64,000 nt of DNA from Alkalicoccobacillus porphyridii (GCF_007293315.1 NZ_VLXZ01000002.1:124001-188000), one strand, 5' to 3'. Counted from the first letter of the stretch, positions 1 to 8,670 are shown. Program-made: numbers and translations. The notes: a model not told the origin generated them from the letters alone.

Positions 1-293
1 GTTACATTAGGAAAATGAAAGATTCGATTCCAATGGACCTCTTCGCTTCCGTCTGAATGACTCATCACACGATTTACTATTTTAAATGGAATGTCGTCAC
101 CACTTTCAGGAAAAAGAAAGTTCCACCTTGTAGCTACTATTAAAAATGGATACATCCATTTCTTGCCGGTCCGAATTTTTTTCATGACTCCCTCTGCTTG
201 GAATTCTCTTTCAAAAGAAAAGTGATACCGCTCCTGAAGCTTTGGGTGTAATTGATTATATGTGTCTCCTAACACCTTTTTATAAATGGACAT
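1..293 (-). CDS. DUF4166-like protein, 3' part outside window
   Basis: This reading frame starts at ATG 293 on the minus strand and runs off the left edge, giving about 97 residues. It begins MSIYKKVLGDTYNQLHP, and a later HW.RIFHFPN segment matches my memory of the DUF4166 family, whose function is unknown. The start lies 2 bp after the stop of the SRPBCC/DoxX-like gene, so the two are probably co-transcribed. DUF4166 proteins often sit beside DoxX-like membrane proteins, which supports the call. No catalytic residues can be named. The family assignment is from recognition only. Confidence 0.6.
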   Translation of the reverse strand, partial: MSIYKKVLGDTYNQLHPKLQERYHFSFEREFQAEGVMKKIRTGKKWMYPFLIVATRWNFLFPESGDDIPFKIVNRVMSHSDGSEEVHWNRIFHFPNV

Positions 294-295
294 CG

Positions 296-1201
296 CTAAC
301 CCCTTTGACGCTTACAGCTTTTTGCTGATGGAATATCCTTTGAATGATAAAAACCAATCACCGATAATACCGTTAATGCCAGATTAAATGTGATCGGATT
401 AAATGGAGCTGATGCTAACTCCGGCATGATAAAAGCGGACGTGATTGTCAGTATAGGAAACCCGATGATCTGAAGCAGAAATAATTGCCTTTTATTACGA
501 TATAGAAGCCAAATGACCGCTATGAATAGCTCAAATATCCCTAGAATGTTCACAGCTATGATTGCTACTTCACTTGAAGAGCCTAATGCTCTTTGCATCA
601 TCATGACTTCTTCTGGATGTACGGCTATGAGCTTTGGTACCAGTCCATGATAAAGCCAAATAAAGCAAAAGAAGAACACCATAAGCCAGGTACTAAAAAA
701 ACGTAGAAACTGAGACGAAGGGGCTTCTCCCCTCTCTAATACCCTTTTTAATACATCAAAGCTAAGTGCTGTAGCCCAGCCAATCATTGGACGAAACCCG
801 ATCCGGTCAATGAAGCGACCAACTGCCCCGTACCGAACATCATAATCATATTGAGTTAGAAAAAGGGTCTGTTCTTCCTGCTGATGATATTTCCAATAGC
901 CTCTTCCCTCACGAATTAAGGACCGCATCTGGTCTGTGCCAAAGCGTAATGAAGACGTTTTTGATCCGTCTTTTAAATCATGGGAACCAATGCTTTCACC
1001 CCACCCAGCGATCGTAAGACCCAATCCAATGTTTGTCTGATAAAGGAAGGATTGAGGCTCTCCCTCGCTTTTTGGAAGATAGGTAATCGAGGAAAACCTC
1101 AAATCCCATTCTTGATGCTTTACTGGGTCTTGCGTGGCATGCCATACTTCCTCAAGAGGGGCATAGATCGGTATCTCCACGTATATGGGTTGTTGTTTCA
1201 T
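296..1201 (-). CDS. SRPBCC domain fused to DoxX-like membrane domain
   Basis: The 301-aa protein has an N-terminal SRPBCC/polyketide-cyclase-like half (about residues 1-150; VEIPIYAPLEEVWHATQDP start, then PVKHQEWD). The C-terminal half (about 170-290) has four hydrophobic helices resembling the DoxX-like family. SRPBCC folds bind hydrophobic ligands; DoxX-like proteins are small membrane proteins of poorly defined redox or quinone-linked function. The start follows GGAGG with 9-nt spacing. It is the first gene of a pair with the DUF4166-like gene. The C-terminal assignment is moderately sure and the biological role is unknown. Confidence 0.6.
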   Translation of the reverse strand: MKQQPIYVEIPIYAPLEEVWHATQDPVKHQEWDLRFSSITYLPKSEGEPQSFLYQTNIGLGLTIAGWGESIGSHDLKDGSKTSSLRFGTDQMRSLIREGRGYWKYHQQEEQTLFLTQYDYDVRYGAVGRFIDRIGFRPMIGWATALSFDVLKRVLERGEAPSSQFLRFFSTWLMVFFFCFIWLYHGLVPKLIAVHPEEVMMMQRALGSSSEVAIIAVNILGIFELFIAVIWLLYRNKRQLFLLQIIGFPILTITSAFIMPELASAPFNPITFNLALTVLSVIGFYHSKDIPSAKSCKRQRG

Positions 1202-1271
1202 TCACTTTAGCCTCCATGTCGTTCTCTTTCGTAAGAAAAACCACCGAGCTCGCTTCTCAGTGGTCCTTCAA

Positions 1272-1502
1272 TCAAACAGCCTCCATAGTCCTTTTCCCAA
1301 TTTGACTTGATATTAGAAATGCTAAGATTGCAGAGAATAAAGCGAACACAAATGGTGTTGAAACGCCTCCAAACGATACTGCTGTCTGCTCGCCTCCTAC
1401 GATTGAAGGTGCATACATCATTGTTAGTATGTATCCTGATATCCATTGAACAGCTAAATAAAAGATGGAGAAGCTCCCTACAAAAATGATCATTTTTTTC
1501 AT
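1272..1502 (-). CDS. Small two-helix membrane protein
   Basis: This 76-aa hydrophobic protein starts MKKMIIFVG and has two predicted membrane helices (about residues 3-28 and 45-65), ending in a basic tail. An AGAGGTG ribosome site lies 6 nt before ATG 1502, so I prefer this start over the in-frame GTG/ATG codons at 1511 and 1508, which overlap the site. It is separated by 70 bp from the SRPBCC/DoxX-like gene and may share its transcript. I do not recognise the family. Confidence 0.55.
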   Translation of the reverse strand: MKKMIIFVGSFSIFYLAVQWISGYILTMMYAPSIVGGEQTAVSFGGVSTPFVFALFSAILAFLISSQIGKRTMEAV

Positions 1503-1563
1503 ATCCATCACCTCTAGTCATTTGTTACGCACGAGGGGACATTAGGTTTCAAAAGCTGCAAAA

Positions 1564-1592
1564 AGCTTGCCAACCCTTGTAGTTGACAAGCT
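1564..1592 (-). terminator. Rho-independent terminator of the 1602-3005 lipoprotein gene
   Basis: The arms AGCTTGcCAAC and GTTGaCAAGCT pair around a 7-nt loop with one internal mismatch. On the minus strand the hairpin is followed by TTTTTGC. It lies 10 bp beyond the lipoprotein stop codon. Confidence 0.75.
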
Positions 1593-1601
1593 CTGCTTTT
1601 A

Positions 1602-3005
1602 TTAATACGGGCTAATAAACCCATTAATATACTCTGAGTGATCAAACAGGATATAGGATCCGCCAGCACGAACGACTTCTACTGTAATATCCCTGGCTTC
1701 ATTGAGTGATGGCCCTTCGCCATAAAGTCTATCTAGCGCATCGATGATTGCATCAGCCATCTCGTCGCCCTCTGTCTCCTCGTTCAGGTTTCCATTCATC
1801 ACTTGTTCTGTGAGTAAGAGGTCTAGTTCTCGCTCAATCTCAGCCTGATTAATACCCTGAACATTCACCGTAACCTGGAATGTATCCTCTGCTACAGCTT
1901 TTGAATCAACAATCATATACTCAGATTGGGAATATCCTTGTACATAGGCTTCAGTAAGCTCTAACACTTTTTCATCTGACATACCAAGCTCTCCCGTTCC
2001 GAAACCAAAGGCCATCGCAAATTCTTCGAGAAATGATTGCTGTTCAGCTTCTCCCGATTCTCTTTTTTCTTCCTCAGAGCCAATAGGAGCGCGCTCTACA
2101 TACTCATCTACATTCTGATAAATGTTAGCTTGAATGACAGCATCTACATATTGAAATGCTTCGTCTTCATATCGCGTTTGCTCGTCGTACGTCAAACCAT
2201 CTACCGCCATTTCATCCACATCAGGTTTTTCAATGGCAATCTCTTCGTTTGTACTTGCATAGAGATAGGTGGCGTCTGCATCAAATCCACGATCAAAACC
2301 GTCCACATCCACTTCAAAAGAGGAGCGTAACTCATAGCCTTTAACTAAGAAGCTTTCCTTATCAATATCAAATGAGAGGCGAAACGTATCAACAGACGTA
2401 TCTGCTGATGAGATGTCATCTACCTCATAGCCGCCTAGTTGCAAGGATGAAGCGATCGGAAGAACACCGAAGCCTTCCACAAGTAACTCATAATCCTCTT
2501 CTTCACCTATATACGTAAGTACATAAATCGCATCGCGCTCACTTAATTCGAATTTATCGTAAAAGTCCGGATCAAACTCTTTGTAATAAGAAAAAGGATT
2601 TTGATGTTCATTTGTTTTGGTTTCAATGTATCTCTCTTTCAAAGCTTCCTCATTCGGGGTAAATTGAGCGTAATCACTGATTAACATGATATCCTCAGTG
2701 TCATTATATATTTTTTCATCGCCACGCTCGCTCTCATAATAAGCAATGCCTTCATCAAACTGATATGAGAGAACACCCTCAATATTTATTCCGAAATGAT
2801 CCATTTCTTTAACAGATACCTCGGCGGAACTAAGATTATTATGAGCTTCCTCTGCTCGTTCTAACACGGAAACGGCCGTTAACTCCTCCTGTTCTTCTTG
2901 TTCACCCGAATCACCTTCCTCCGCTTCAGCTTCATTGCCACCTGTACCCTGACTGCATGCTGCCAGAAGACTCACACTCAACATTCCGATCAAGAATTTT
3001 TTCAT
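1602..3005 (-). CDS. Acidic lipoprotein, DUF6612/DUF5105-like
   Basis: The 467-aa protein has a lipoprotein signal (MKKFLIGMLSVSLLAAC, lipid Cys17) followed by a very acidic linker (EAEAEEGDSGEQEEQEE). Its N-terminal half resembles the DUF6612 group of outer-surface lipoproteins (an LERAEEAHNNLSSAEVSV start). The C-terminal third (about 280-460) resembles DUF5105-type domains. Both calls are from memory and tentative. GGAGAGG precedes the ATG by 5 nt. It is a monocistronic gene with its own terminator, probably anchored on the outer membrane face. No enzyme motif is visible. Confidence 0.55.
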   Translation of the reverse strand: MKKFLIGMLSVSLLAACSQGTGGNEAEAEEGDSGEQEEQEELTAVSVLERAEEAHNNLSSAEVSVKEMDHFGINIEGVLSYQFDEGIAYYESERGDEKIYNDTEDIMLISDYAQFTPNEEALKERYIETKTNEHQNPFSYYKEFDPDFYDKFELSERDAIYVLTYIGEEEDYELLVEGFGVLPIASSLQLGGYEVDDISSADTSVDTFRLSFDIDKESFLVKGYELRSSFEVDVDGFDRGFDADATYLYASTNEEIAIEKPDVDEMAVDGLTYDEQTRYEDEAFQYVDAVIQANIYQNVDEYVERAPIGSEEEKRESGEAEQQSFLEEFAMAFGFGTGELGMSDEKVLELTEAYVQGYSQSEYMIVDSKAVAEDTFQVTVNVQGINQAEIERELDLLLTEQVMNGNLNEETEGDEMADAIIDALDRLYGEGPSLNEARDITVEVVRAGGSYILFDHSEYINGFISPY

Positions 3006-3244
3006 CCTAGCCTCTCCTTTTTTTCTAATTTAGAAAATCAACCATAGATTTACTTTTTTTACTAAGGTTTAGTTACCCTATCCATTACTTTCTAACCCTC
3101 TTATTGGGAAAAATATAAAAAAACTGGTCTTATTTACGCATTTGACTCTGGTTGGTGTATGCTTCAATTCATTAATACGTGACTTAAGAAGTTTATTTTT
3201 TGTATTGACTTCTTCTAAAACCAACATTACGATTCAACTAATAA

Positions 3245-3258
3245 TGAAAACGCTTTTA
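3245..3258 (+). promoter_or_regulatory. Candidate cre (CcpA) or LacI-type operator
   Basis: TGAAAACGCTTTTA matches the catabolite-responsive-element consensus TGWAARCGYTWNCW at 13 of 14 positions. It lies 16 bp before the oxidoreductase start, where a bound repressor would block transcription or early elongation. A LacI-family local regulator would see a similar site. Confidence 0.5.
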
Positions 3259-3274
3259 TTCTGAGGAGGCTTGT

Positions 3275-4435
3275 ATGATAAACGTTGCAATTGTTGGTGT
3301 TGGTGCCATTAGCCCTGCACATATTGAAGCCTATAAGAAATTTGAGGAACTGTGCCAAATTACTACTTTATGCGATATTGATTTAGAAAAAGCAAGGGAA
3401 AAAAGTAAAAGCTATAACCTGCGAACAGTTCCTGTCTTCAAGGATTTTGATCAAATTTGTGAGGATCCTGATATCGATTTAGTTTCTATCTGTACACCGC
3501 CATCGACACATGCTTATATTGCGATCAGACTATTAAAAGCAGGAAAACATGTTCTCATTGAAAAACCAATGGCATCTTCGCTTGAAGAATGTGATGAGAT
3601 TAACAAGGTGGCAGCTGAGGAAAATCGAATCGTTTCTGTCATTGCCCAAAACCGCTTTTTCACGCCGATGATGAAGGTTAAACAAGTTCTTGATCAAAAG
3701 CTGATTGGAAAGGTTGTCCACAGTCAGGTCGACTCTTACTGGTGGAGGGGAAGCTGCTACTACGATCTTTGGTGGAGAGGCACGTGGGAAAAAGAAGGCG
3801 GCGGCTGCACTTTGAATCATGCCGTACATCATATCGACATTCTGCAATGGATGAATGGAATGCCACAAGAGGTCACAGCTGTTATGAGTAATACCTCTCA
3901 TGATAACGCTGAGGTCGAGGACATTTCGGTTGCTATTCTAAAGTATGCTGATGGAACGATGGCCCAAGTTACAAGCTCTGTCATTCATCACGGCGAGGAA
4001 CAGCAGCTTATCTTCCAAGGCGAAAAAGCACGTGTCTCGGTTCCATGGAAGGTCTATGCCTCCACTTCGACCGAAAACGGGTTTCCATCAAAAGATCACT
4101 CAACCGAGCAAACACTGGAACAGACCTATAACAACCTGCCCAGTCTGAATCATGAAGGACATGGGGGCCAGATTTATGATGTACTCACCGCCATTAAGGA
4201 AAACAAACCGGTGCTTGTTGATGGAATTCAAGGCAGACAAACATTAGAGCTGATAACAGCTATCTATAAATCTGCCAGTGAAAAAACAACCGTATCCTTG
4301 CCACTCGATGCCTCAGATCATTTCTATAGCAAAGAAGGCATTATGGAACACACCATTTATTTTAATGAAAAAACCTATCAGGTGGAGGAGTTTGGTACAG
4401 AGCGAATCACAACTGGGGGAGAATATAGTAGCTAG
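3275..4435 (+). CDS. Gfo/Idh/MocA-family NAD(P)-dependent oxidoreductase
   Basis: The 386-aa protein has an N-terminal Rossmann fold with the dinucleotide loop VGVGAISPAH (residues 7-16) and the diagnostic EKPMA motif near residue 97, whose Lys is catalytic in the family. The C-terminal half is the usual beta-sheet substrate domain (WWRGTWEKEGGG, NHAVHHID). Members oxidise or epimerise sugars, inositols or sugar acids in the cytoplasm; the substrate here is unknown. GAGGAGG precedes the ATG. The cre-like site just upstream suggests carbon catabolite repression. It appears monocistronic and is followed by the S-box promoter. Confidence 0.85.
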   Translation: MINVAIVGVGAISPAHIEAYKKFEELCQITTLCDIDLEKAREKSKSYNLRTVPVFKDFDQICEDPDIDLVSICTPPSTHAYIAIRLLKAGKHVLIEKPMASSLEECDEINKVAAEENRIVSVIAQNRFFTPMMKVKQVLDQKLIGKVVHSQVDSYWWRGSCYYDLWWRGTWEKEGGGCTLNHAVHHIDILQWMNGMPQEVTAVMSNTSHDNAEVEDISVAILKYADGTMAQVTSSVIHHGEEQQLIFQGEKARVSVPWKVYASTSTENGFPSKDHSTEQTLEQTYNNLPSLNHEGHGGQIYDVLTAIKENKPVLVDGIQGRQTLELITAIYKSASEKTTVSLPLDASDHFYSKEGIMEHTIYFNEKTYQVEEFGTERITTGGEYSS

Positions 4436-4442
4436 TTTGCTA

Positions 4443-4471
4443 TTGACACAAGTCTATGAAAACCATATAGT
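4443..4471 (+). promoter_or_regulatory. Sigma-A-type promoter of the S-box/MetE-like gene
   Basis: TTGACA (4443-4448) and TATAGT (4466-4471) are separated by exactly 17 bp, and the riboswitch begins about 24 bp downstream. It starts right after the stop codon of the preceding oxidoreductase. Confidence 0.75.
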
Positions 4472-4490
4472 TAGTCTAATAATTGAATAG

Positions 4491-4651
4491 TTTTCTTATC
4501 CAGAGAGGTGGAGGGACTGGCCCTTTGAAACCTCGGCAACAGACTTATTTAAGAACTGTGCCAACTCCTGTGGTAGTCATACCATGAAGATAAGAAGAGC
4601 AGGTTATCATGTCAATCACATCCCCTCTTCTTATGGAAGAGGGGATTTTTT
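4491..4651 (+). ncRNA. S-box (SAM-I) riboswitch with terminator
   Basis: The aptamer runs from 4495 to 4594, closed by CTTATC/GATAAG (P1). It contains the typical AGAGAGGTGGAGGGACTGGCCC and GAAACCTCGGCAACA-type segments. The terminator arms are 4620-4630 (ATCCCCTCTTC) and 4636-4646, followed by six T. ATAAGAAGAG at 4590-4599 is exactly complementary to CTCTTCTTAT at 4625-4634 and forms the antiterminator. SAM binding stabilises P1, frees the terminator and shuts off the MetE-like gene. This is established behaviour for S-box leaders. Confidence 0.95.
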
Positions 4652-4683
4652 GATAGGAATAGAGAGAAAAAGGAGAGATTGTT

Positions 4684-5787
4684 ATGACCAGCGCACAAGG
4701 AAAAGCACCATTCAAAGCAGACCACGTAGGAAGTTTATTACGACCAGAAAGCATCCATCAGGCAAGAAAGGATTTCCAAGCAGGGAACATCACAGCACAA
4801 GCACTTCATGACATTGAAACAACTGAAATTAAAAGAGTGGTGGACAAACAAATTGAGGTTGGACTACAGGCCGTGACAGACGGAGAATTTCGCCGTAGAT
4901 TCTGGCACACAGATTTCCTTGAGCATTTACATGGAGTCGAGGGATATATACCAGAGCATGGCTTTAAATTTAAAGGTGAGGATACAGAGGCATATGATGT
5001 CCGCGTAACTGGAAAAATCTCTTTTAACCAAGACCATCCTCACATTCAAGAATTTATTCAATTTAAAGAGATCGTGGGAGACAGAGCCATTGCTAAACAA
5101 ACCATTCCGAGCCCAAATCAATTGTTTAATGCCGGCATTCGCAATCTCGAGGTGTATCCGGACATTGAGGAATATACAAAGGATGTCATTCAAACCTATC
5201 GCGATACCGTACAAGCCTTCTATGACGCAGGATGTCGTTACCTTCAATTAGACGATGTCTATATCGCCGGCTTAAATGCACCAGAGATCCCATTTAACGA
5301 CAGTGGTCACTCACGTGAAGAATTAATAGAACTAGCTTTACGTGTTCTAAACGGCGTATTAGAGGACAAGCCTGAAGATTTGGTAGTCACAACTCATTTA
5401 TGCCGTGGGAACTACCGGTCAAAATGGGCATTTGAAGGGAGCTATGCAAAAATTGCACCAACCCTCTTCGCAAAAGAAAAAGTAGATGGATTTTTCTTAG
5501 AATACGACGATAATCGTTCCGGAGATTTCGAACCACTACAGCACATTCCAAATGGCGGACCAGTTGTTGTACTTGGTTTATTTACCTCTAAGCATGGTGA
5601 GCTAGAAGATAAGGAAACAATCAAAGCTCGATTTGAGGAAGCTACACAATATGTACCAGCAGAGCAACTATGCCTAAGCCCTCAATGTGGTTTTGCCTCC
5701 ACACACCACGGCAATATTTTAACGGAAGAAGAGCAATGGGAGAAGCTTAAGTATATCGTTGAGATTTCTAAGGAGCTATGGGGATAA
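4684..5787 (+). CDS. YxjG/YxjH-type cobalamin-independent methionine synthase (MetE C-terminal family)
   Basis: The 367-aa protein corresponds to the catalytic C-terminal barrel of MetE, the size seen for B. subtilis YxjG/YxjH. The core folate-enzyme start KADHVGSLLRPE is present. The zinc ligands appear as H238-x-C240 (HLCRGN) and C335 (SPQCGFAS). The expected activity is methyl transfer to homocysteine, though YxjG-type enzymes may use a donor other than methyl-tetrahydropteroyl-glutamate. It sits under an S-box riboswitch, so it should be expressed when SAM is low. AAGGAGAG precedes the ATG. Strong terminator downstream. Confidence 0.88.
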   Translation: MTSAQGKAPFKADHVGSLLRPESIHQARKDFQAGNITAQALHDIETTEIKRVVDKQIEVGLQAVTDGEFRRRFWHTDFLEHLHGVEGYIPEHGFKFKGEDTEAYDVRVTGKISFNQDHPHIQEFIQFKEIVGDRAIAKQTIPSPNQLFNAGIRNLEVYPDIEEYTKDVIQTYRDTVQAFYDAGCRYLQLDDVYIAGLNAPEIPFNDSGHSREELIELALRVLNGVLEDKPEDLVVTTHLCRGNYRSKWAFEGSYAKIAPTLFAKEKVDGFFLEYDDNRSGDFEPLQHIPNGGPVVVLGLFTSKHGELEDKETIKARFEEATQYVPAEQLCLSPQCGFASTHHGNILTEEEQWEKLKYIVEISKELWG

Positions 5788-5799
5788 AGGTAGTATGAG

Positions 5800-5826
5800 G
5801 AAACGGACGAATGTCCGTTTCTTTTA
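5800..5826 (+). terminator. Terminator after the MetE-like gene
   Basis: GAAACGGAC (5800-5808) and GTCCGTTTC (5813-5821) form a perfect 9-bp stem with loop GAAT, followed by a T-rich stretch. Confidence 0.85.
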
Positions 5827-5852
5827 TTGTGAGGGGGGTGGGGGTGGAGTAG

Positions 5853-7083
5853 TTCTTGGTAAAAGGGGGGTTCTTCTTGTTAGAGAGTGGGTTCTTCTTG
5901 GTAATGTGCTTTGCTTCTTGGTAATCTGGCTGCTCTTCTTGCTAACACGCTCATCCTTCTTGGTATGCGACTCTGCTTCTTAGTAAACCGACAGCCCTTC
6001 TTGGTGAAGCGTGGTTTCCTCTTGGTAATGCCTCTTCGACCTTGGTAAACGAGCTGCTTTTCTTGGTAACACGCTCATCCCTCTTGGTATGTGACTCTGC
6101 TTCTTAGTAAACTGGCTGTCCTTCTTGGTGAAGCGTGGTTTCCTCTTGGTAATGCCTCTTCGACCTTGGTAAACGAGCTGCTCTTCTTGGTTACATGCTC
6201 ATCCCTCTTGGTATGTGACTCTGCTTCTTAGTAAACAGGCTGTTCTTCTTGATGAAGCGTGATTTCCTCTTGGTAATGCCTCCTCGATCTTGGTGAACGA
6301 GCTGCTCTTCTTGGTTACACGTTCACCCCTCTTGGTATCGTGCTTTGCTTCTTGGTAATCTGGCTGCTTTTCTTGGTAACACGCTCATCCTTCTTGGTAT
6401 GGAACTCTGCTTCTTAGTAAACCGGCTGCCCTTCTTGGTGAAGCGTGGTTTCCTCTTGGTAATGCCTCTTCGACCTTGGTAAACGAGCTGGTCTTCTTGG
6501 TTACACCCTCATCCCTCTTAGTAACGGGGTCTGCTTCTTAGTAAACTGGCTGCTCTTCTTGGTGAAGCGTGGCTTCCTCTTGGTAATGCCTCTTCGACCT
6601 TGGTAAACGAGCTGCTCTTCTTGCTAACACGCTCATCCTTCTTGGTATGGAACTCTGCTTCTTAGTAAACCGGCTGCCCTTCTTGGTGAAGCGTGGTTTC
6701 CTCTTGGTAATGCCTCTTCGACCTTGGTAAACGAGCTGCTCTTCTTGCTAACACGCTCATCCTTCTTGGTATGGAACTCTGCTTCTTAGTAAACCGGCTG
6801 CCCTTCTTGGTGAAGCGTGGTTTCCTCTTGGTAATGCCTCTTCGACCTTGGTAAACGAGCTGCTCTTCTTGCTAACACGCTCATCTCTCTTGGTATGGGA
6901 CTCTGCTTCTTAGTAAACTGGCTGCTCTTCTTGGTGAAGCGTGGTTTCCTCTTGGTAATGCCTCTTCGATCTTGATAAACGAGCTGGTCTTCTTGGTTAC
7001 ACGCTCATCCCTCTTGGTAACGGGGTCTGCTTCTTGATAAGTCTTTCGATTCTCTTGGTAAAACCAACTTCCCTCTTGGTAGT
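5853..7083. repeat. Phased repeat array A1: about 60 TTCTTGGTAA-type subunits, 124-bp higher-order unit
   Basis: This 1.2-kb gene-free stretch is built of 20-21-bp subunits with core (C/T)TCTTGGTAA; the opposite strand reads TTACCAAGAAGAG. Six subunits (21+20+21+21+20+21) make a 124-bp unit. The segment GAAGCGTG recurs at 6006, 6130, 6254, 6440, 6564, 6688, 6812 and 6936. The spacings are 124, 124, 186, 124, 124, 124 and 124, and 186 equals nine subunits. The bases drift but the length does not. The array fills the space between the convergent MetE-like gene and bdbC, starting just after a terminator. It is not coding: there is no ribosome site, and stops occur in the frames. Confidence 0.93.
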
Positions 7084-7093
7084 GCCCCCAAAT

Positions 7094-7513
7094 TTATTCG
7101 CCCTTTCTCGCAATCCACAAGAAAATCGAAATACAAACAAAAGCTACTAGGGCAAGAAAAGGAATTGTGATAAAGCCAAACCAGTTGATATACTGCATAT
7201 TGCATGGAACTCCATCCGTGCATGGCGATGCAGTAACAAGGCTAGGTAGCTTTTGTAACGAATAATGATAAAGAGAAGTGATAGCGCCAATAATAGACAG
7301 TGGCAGGACATATTTAACAATCCGATGATCACTATAATACGCTGCCACTCCAAGAATGAGGGCCAGAGGGTACATAAAGATACGCTGATACCAACACATC
7401 TCACATGGAATAAACCCACGAACCTCACTAAAATAAAGACTACCAAGCGTTGCCACGACAGCAATAAGCCAGGCAAGGTATAGGTACAAGCTTGAGGTCT
7501 TAAATGAATTCAT
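7094..7513 (-). CDS. bdbC: BdbC/DsbB-family quinone-linked thiol oxidoreductase
   Basis: The 139-aa protein has four membrane helices. The first redox pair is C37-E-M-C40 in PCEMCWYQR, the DsbB/BdbC signature. The second pair is C98-TDGVP-C104 in the outer loop. The family takes electrons from a DsbA-like partner and passes them to quinone, forming disulfides outside the membrane. Its ATG follows the bdbD stop directly (TAAATG), so the two are translationally coupled. No terminator is visible after its stop; the transcript would run into the repeat array 10 bp later. Confidence 0.92.
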   Translation of the reverse strand: MNSFKTSSLYLYLAWLIAVVATLGSLYFSEVRGFIPCEMCWYQRIFMYPLALILGVAAYYSDHRIVKYVLPLSIIGAITSLYHYSLQKLPSLVTASPCTDGVPCNMQYINWFGFITIPFLALVAFVCISIFLWIARKGE

Positions 7514-8197
7514 TTAATTTTCCTCCAGCTGCTGTTCAATCGCTAGCTTTAGTTGTTCATAATCAAATGGATTATCTAGCTTTACATTCCCTACCATAAT
7601 CGTTGGCGTTTGCGTAACCTCATAATTCTCCACTAGCTCCATGTCTTTATGAACCAGATCTATATAGGTTTGCTCCAGCATATCTGTAGCCAACACCTCT
7701 AAATCAATGTCAGCATCCATTGCATGAGCTACATCAATCATGGCCTCCGGGGTTACCCAAGGTTCATCATGACTTTGAACCTGAGGCTGCTCTTGAAACA
7801 GCTTACTATGAAATTCCCAAAACGCATCAGGATGATTCTCCCACACAGACTCACTCGCTAAAGCAGCAAGCCCAGACTCCTCTCCATGAAAAAGAGTATT
7901 AATATAAATGATCTGAACCTCTCCAGGTTGTATGTAATCACTATCAAGCTGAGGCATAATACTCTCATCCCAACCTTTACAAGAAGGACATTTATAATCT
8001 CCAAACTCCGTAATCACCACAGGCGCACTCGGATCCCCTTTCAACGGCTGCCCCTCACTATCTGGAGCCTCAGCATATGTAACTCCCTCCACGTCTGGAG
8101 ACATTAAATTCTCTACAATAAAAAAAGCAGAGACTGCCACAACAAAAACAGCAATCGTAATAAAAACTAACCGCTTCATCGTTATAAGTTGACTCAT
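7514..8197 (-). CDS. bdbD: BdbD/DsbA-like exported thioredoxin-fold oxidase
   Basis: The 227-aa protein has an N-terminal signal anchor (residues 9-30) and a thioredoxin fold with active site C70-P-S-C73 (FGDYKCPSCKGW). The cis-Pro loop is TQTPTIMVG near residue 195. It should oxidise exported proteins and be reoxidised by the adjacent BdbC. The ribosome site AGGAGG is 11 nt from ATG 8197, a long spacing, but the next in-frame Met has no site. A possible extended -10 (TGATATACT, 8244-8236) lies upstream. First gene of the pair. Confidence 0.9.
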   Translation of the reverse strand: MSQLITMKRLVFITIAVFVVAVSAFFIVENLMSPDVEGVTYAEAPDSEGQPLKGDPSAPVVITEFGDYKCPSCKGWDESIMPQLDSDYIQPGEVQIIYINTLFHGEESGLAALASESVWENHPDAFWEFHSKLFQEQPQVQSHDEPWVTPEAMIDVAHAMDADIDLEVLATDMLEQTYIDLVHKDMELVENYEVTQTPTIMVGNVKLDNPFDYEQLKLAIEQQLEEN

Positions 8198-8235
8198 TAT
8201 ATGTAAATCCTCCTATCCATGCGCTTTTTATATGT

Positions 8236-8244
8236 AGTATATCA
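8236..8244 (-). promoter_or_regulatory. Possible extended -10 element for bdbDC
   Basis: On the minus strand TGATATACT reads as an extended -10 (TGn followed by TATACT) about 40 bp before the bdbD start. The -35 region is weak. Confidence 0.35.
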
Positions 8245-8307
8245 GGAAAGCTAAATGATTCATGTGGCGTTTTTTTATGGTGGGGAGACGGTTTAATTAA
8301 TGAGTGG

Positions 8308-8590
8308 CTCTTTCCAGATATCAGCTCCTCTTTCCCGATATCCGCTGCTCTTTCCCGATATCCACCGCTCTTTCCCGATATCCACCGCTCTTTCCCGATA
8401 TCCACCGCTCTTTCCCGATATCCGCTGCTCTTTCCCGATATCTGCCACTCTTTCCCGATATCCACTGCTCTCTCCCGATATCCACCGCTCTCTCCCGATA
8501 TCCACCGCTCTTTCCCGATATCCACCGCTCTTTCCCGGTATCCACCGCTCTTTCCCGGTATCCACCGCTCTTTCCCAATATCGGCTGCTC
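8308..8590. repeat. Phased repeat array B1: 14 units of 20 bp, CTCTTTCCCGATATCCACCG type
   Basis: Fourteen head-to-tail units have a period of exactly 20 bp. The consensus is CTCTTTCCCGATATCCACCG, with variants such as CTCTCTCCC and CCGGTATC. No indels occur between the first and last unit, and most units carry the palindrome GATATC. The array lies between the cadA terminator (8631-8657) and the bdbD promoter region. Long open frames cross it on both strands only because the repeat lacks stops; there is no ribosome site. The same repeat reappears at 41835-42112. Confidence 0.93.
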
Positions 8591-8630
8591 CTCCCTCCGC
8601 TTCTGCCTCATCCGTGCCACTTCCTCACCC

Positions 8631-8657
8631 AAAAAAGCGCCAGACGCATCTGGCGCT
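8631..8657 (-). terminator. Terminator of cadCA
   Basis: AGCGCCAGA (8636-8644) and TCTGGCGCT (8649-8657) form a perfect 9-bp stem with a 4-nt loop. On the minus strand it is followed by TTTTTT. It lies 14 bp after the cadA stop. Confidence 0.9.
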
Positions 8658-8670
8658 CCCCATCCGATTT

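Noticed and set aside
1207-1521. 104-aa reading frame over the small membrane gene
   Set aside because: It overlaps the better-supported gene at 1272-1502 in another frame, has no ribosome site and an unlikely composition.
5832-5870. Possible G-quadruplex in the G-rich start of array A1
   Set aside because: Only two G tracts are close together; the next lies more than 20 bases away, so a stable four-tract structure is not supported.
5759-5983. 74-aa reading frame at the end of the MetE-like gene
   Set aside because: It crosses a terminator and enters the repeat array; no start signal.
5853-7083. CRISPR-like array
   Set aside because: There are no spacers; repeated units abut and vary gradually, and no cas genes lie nearby.
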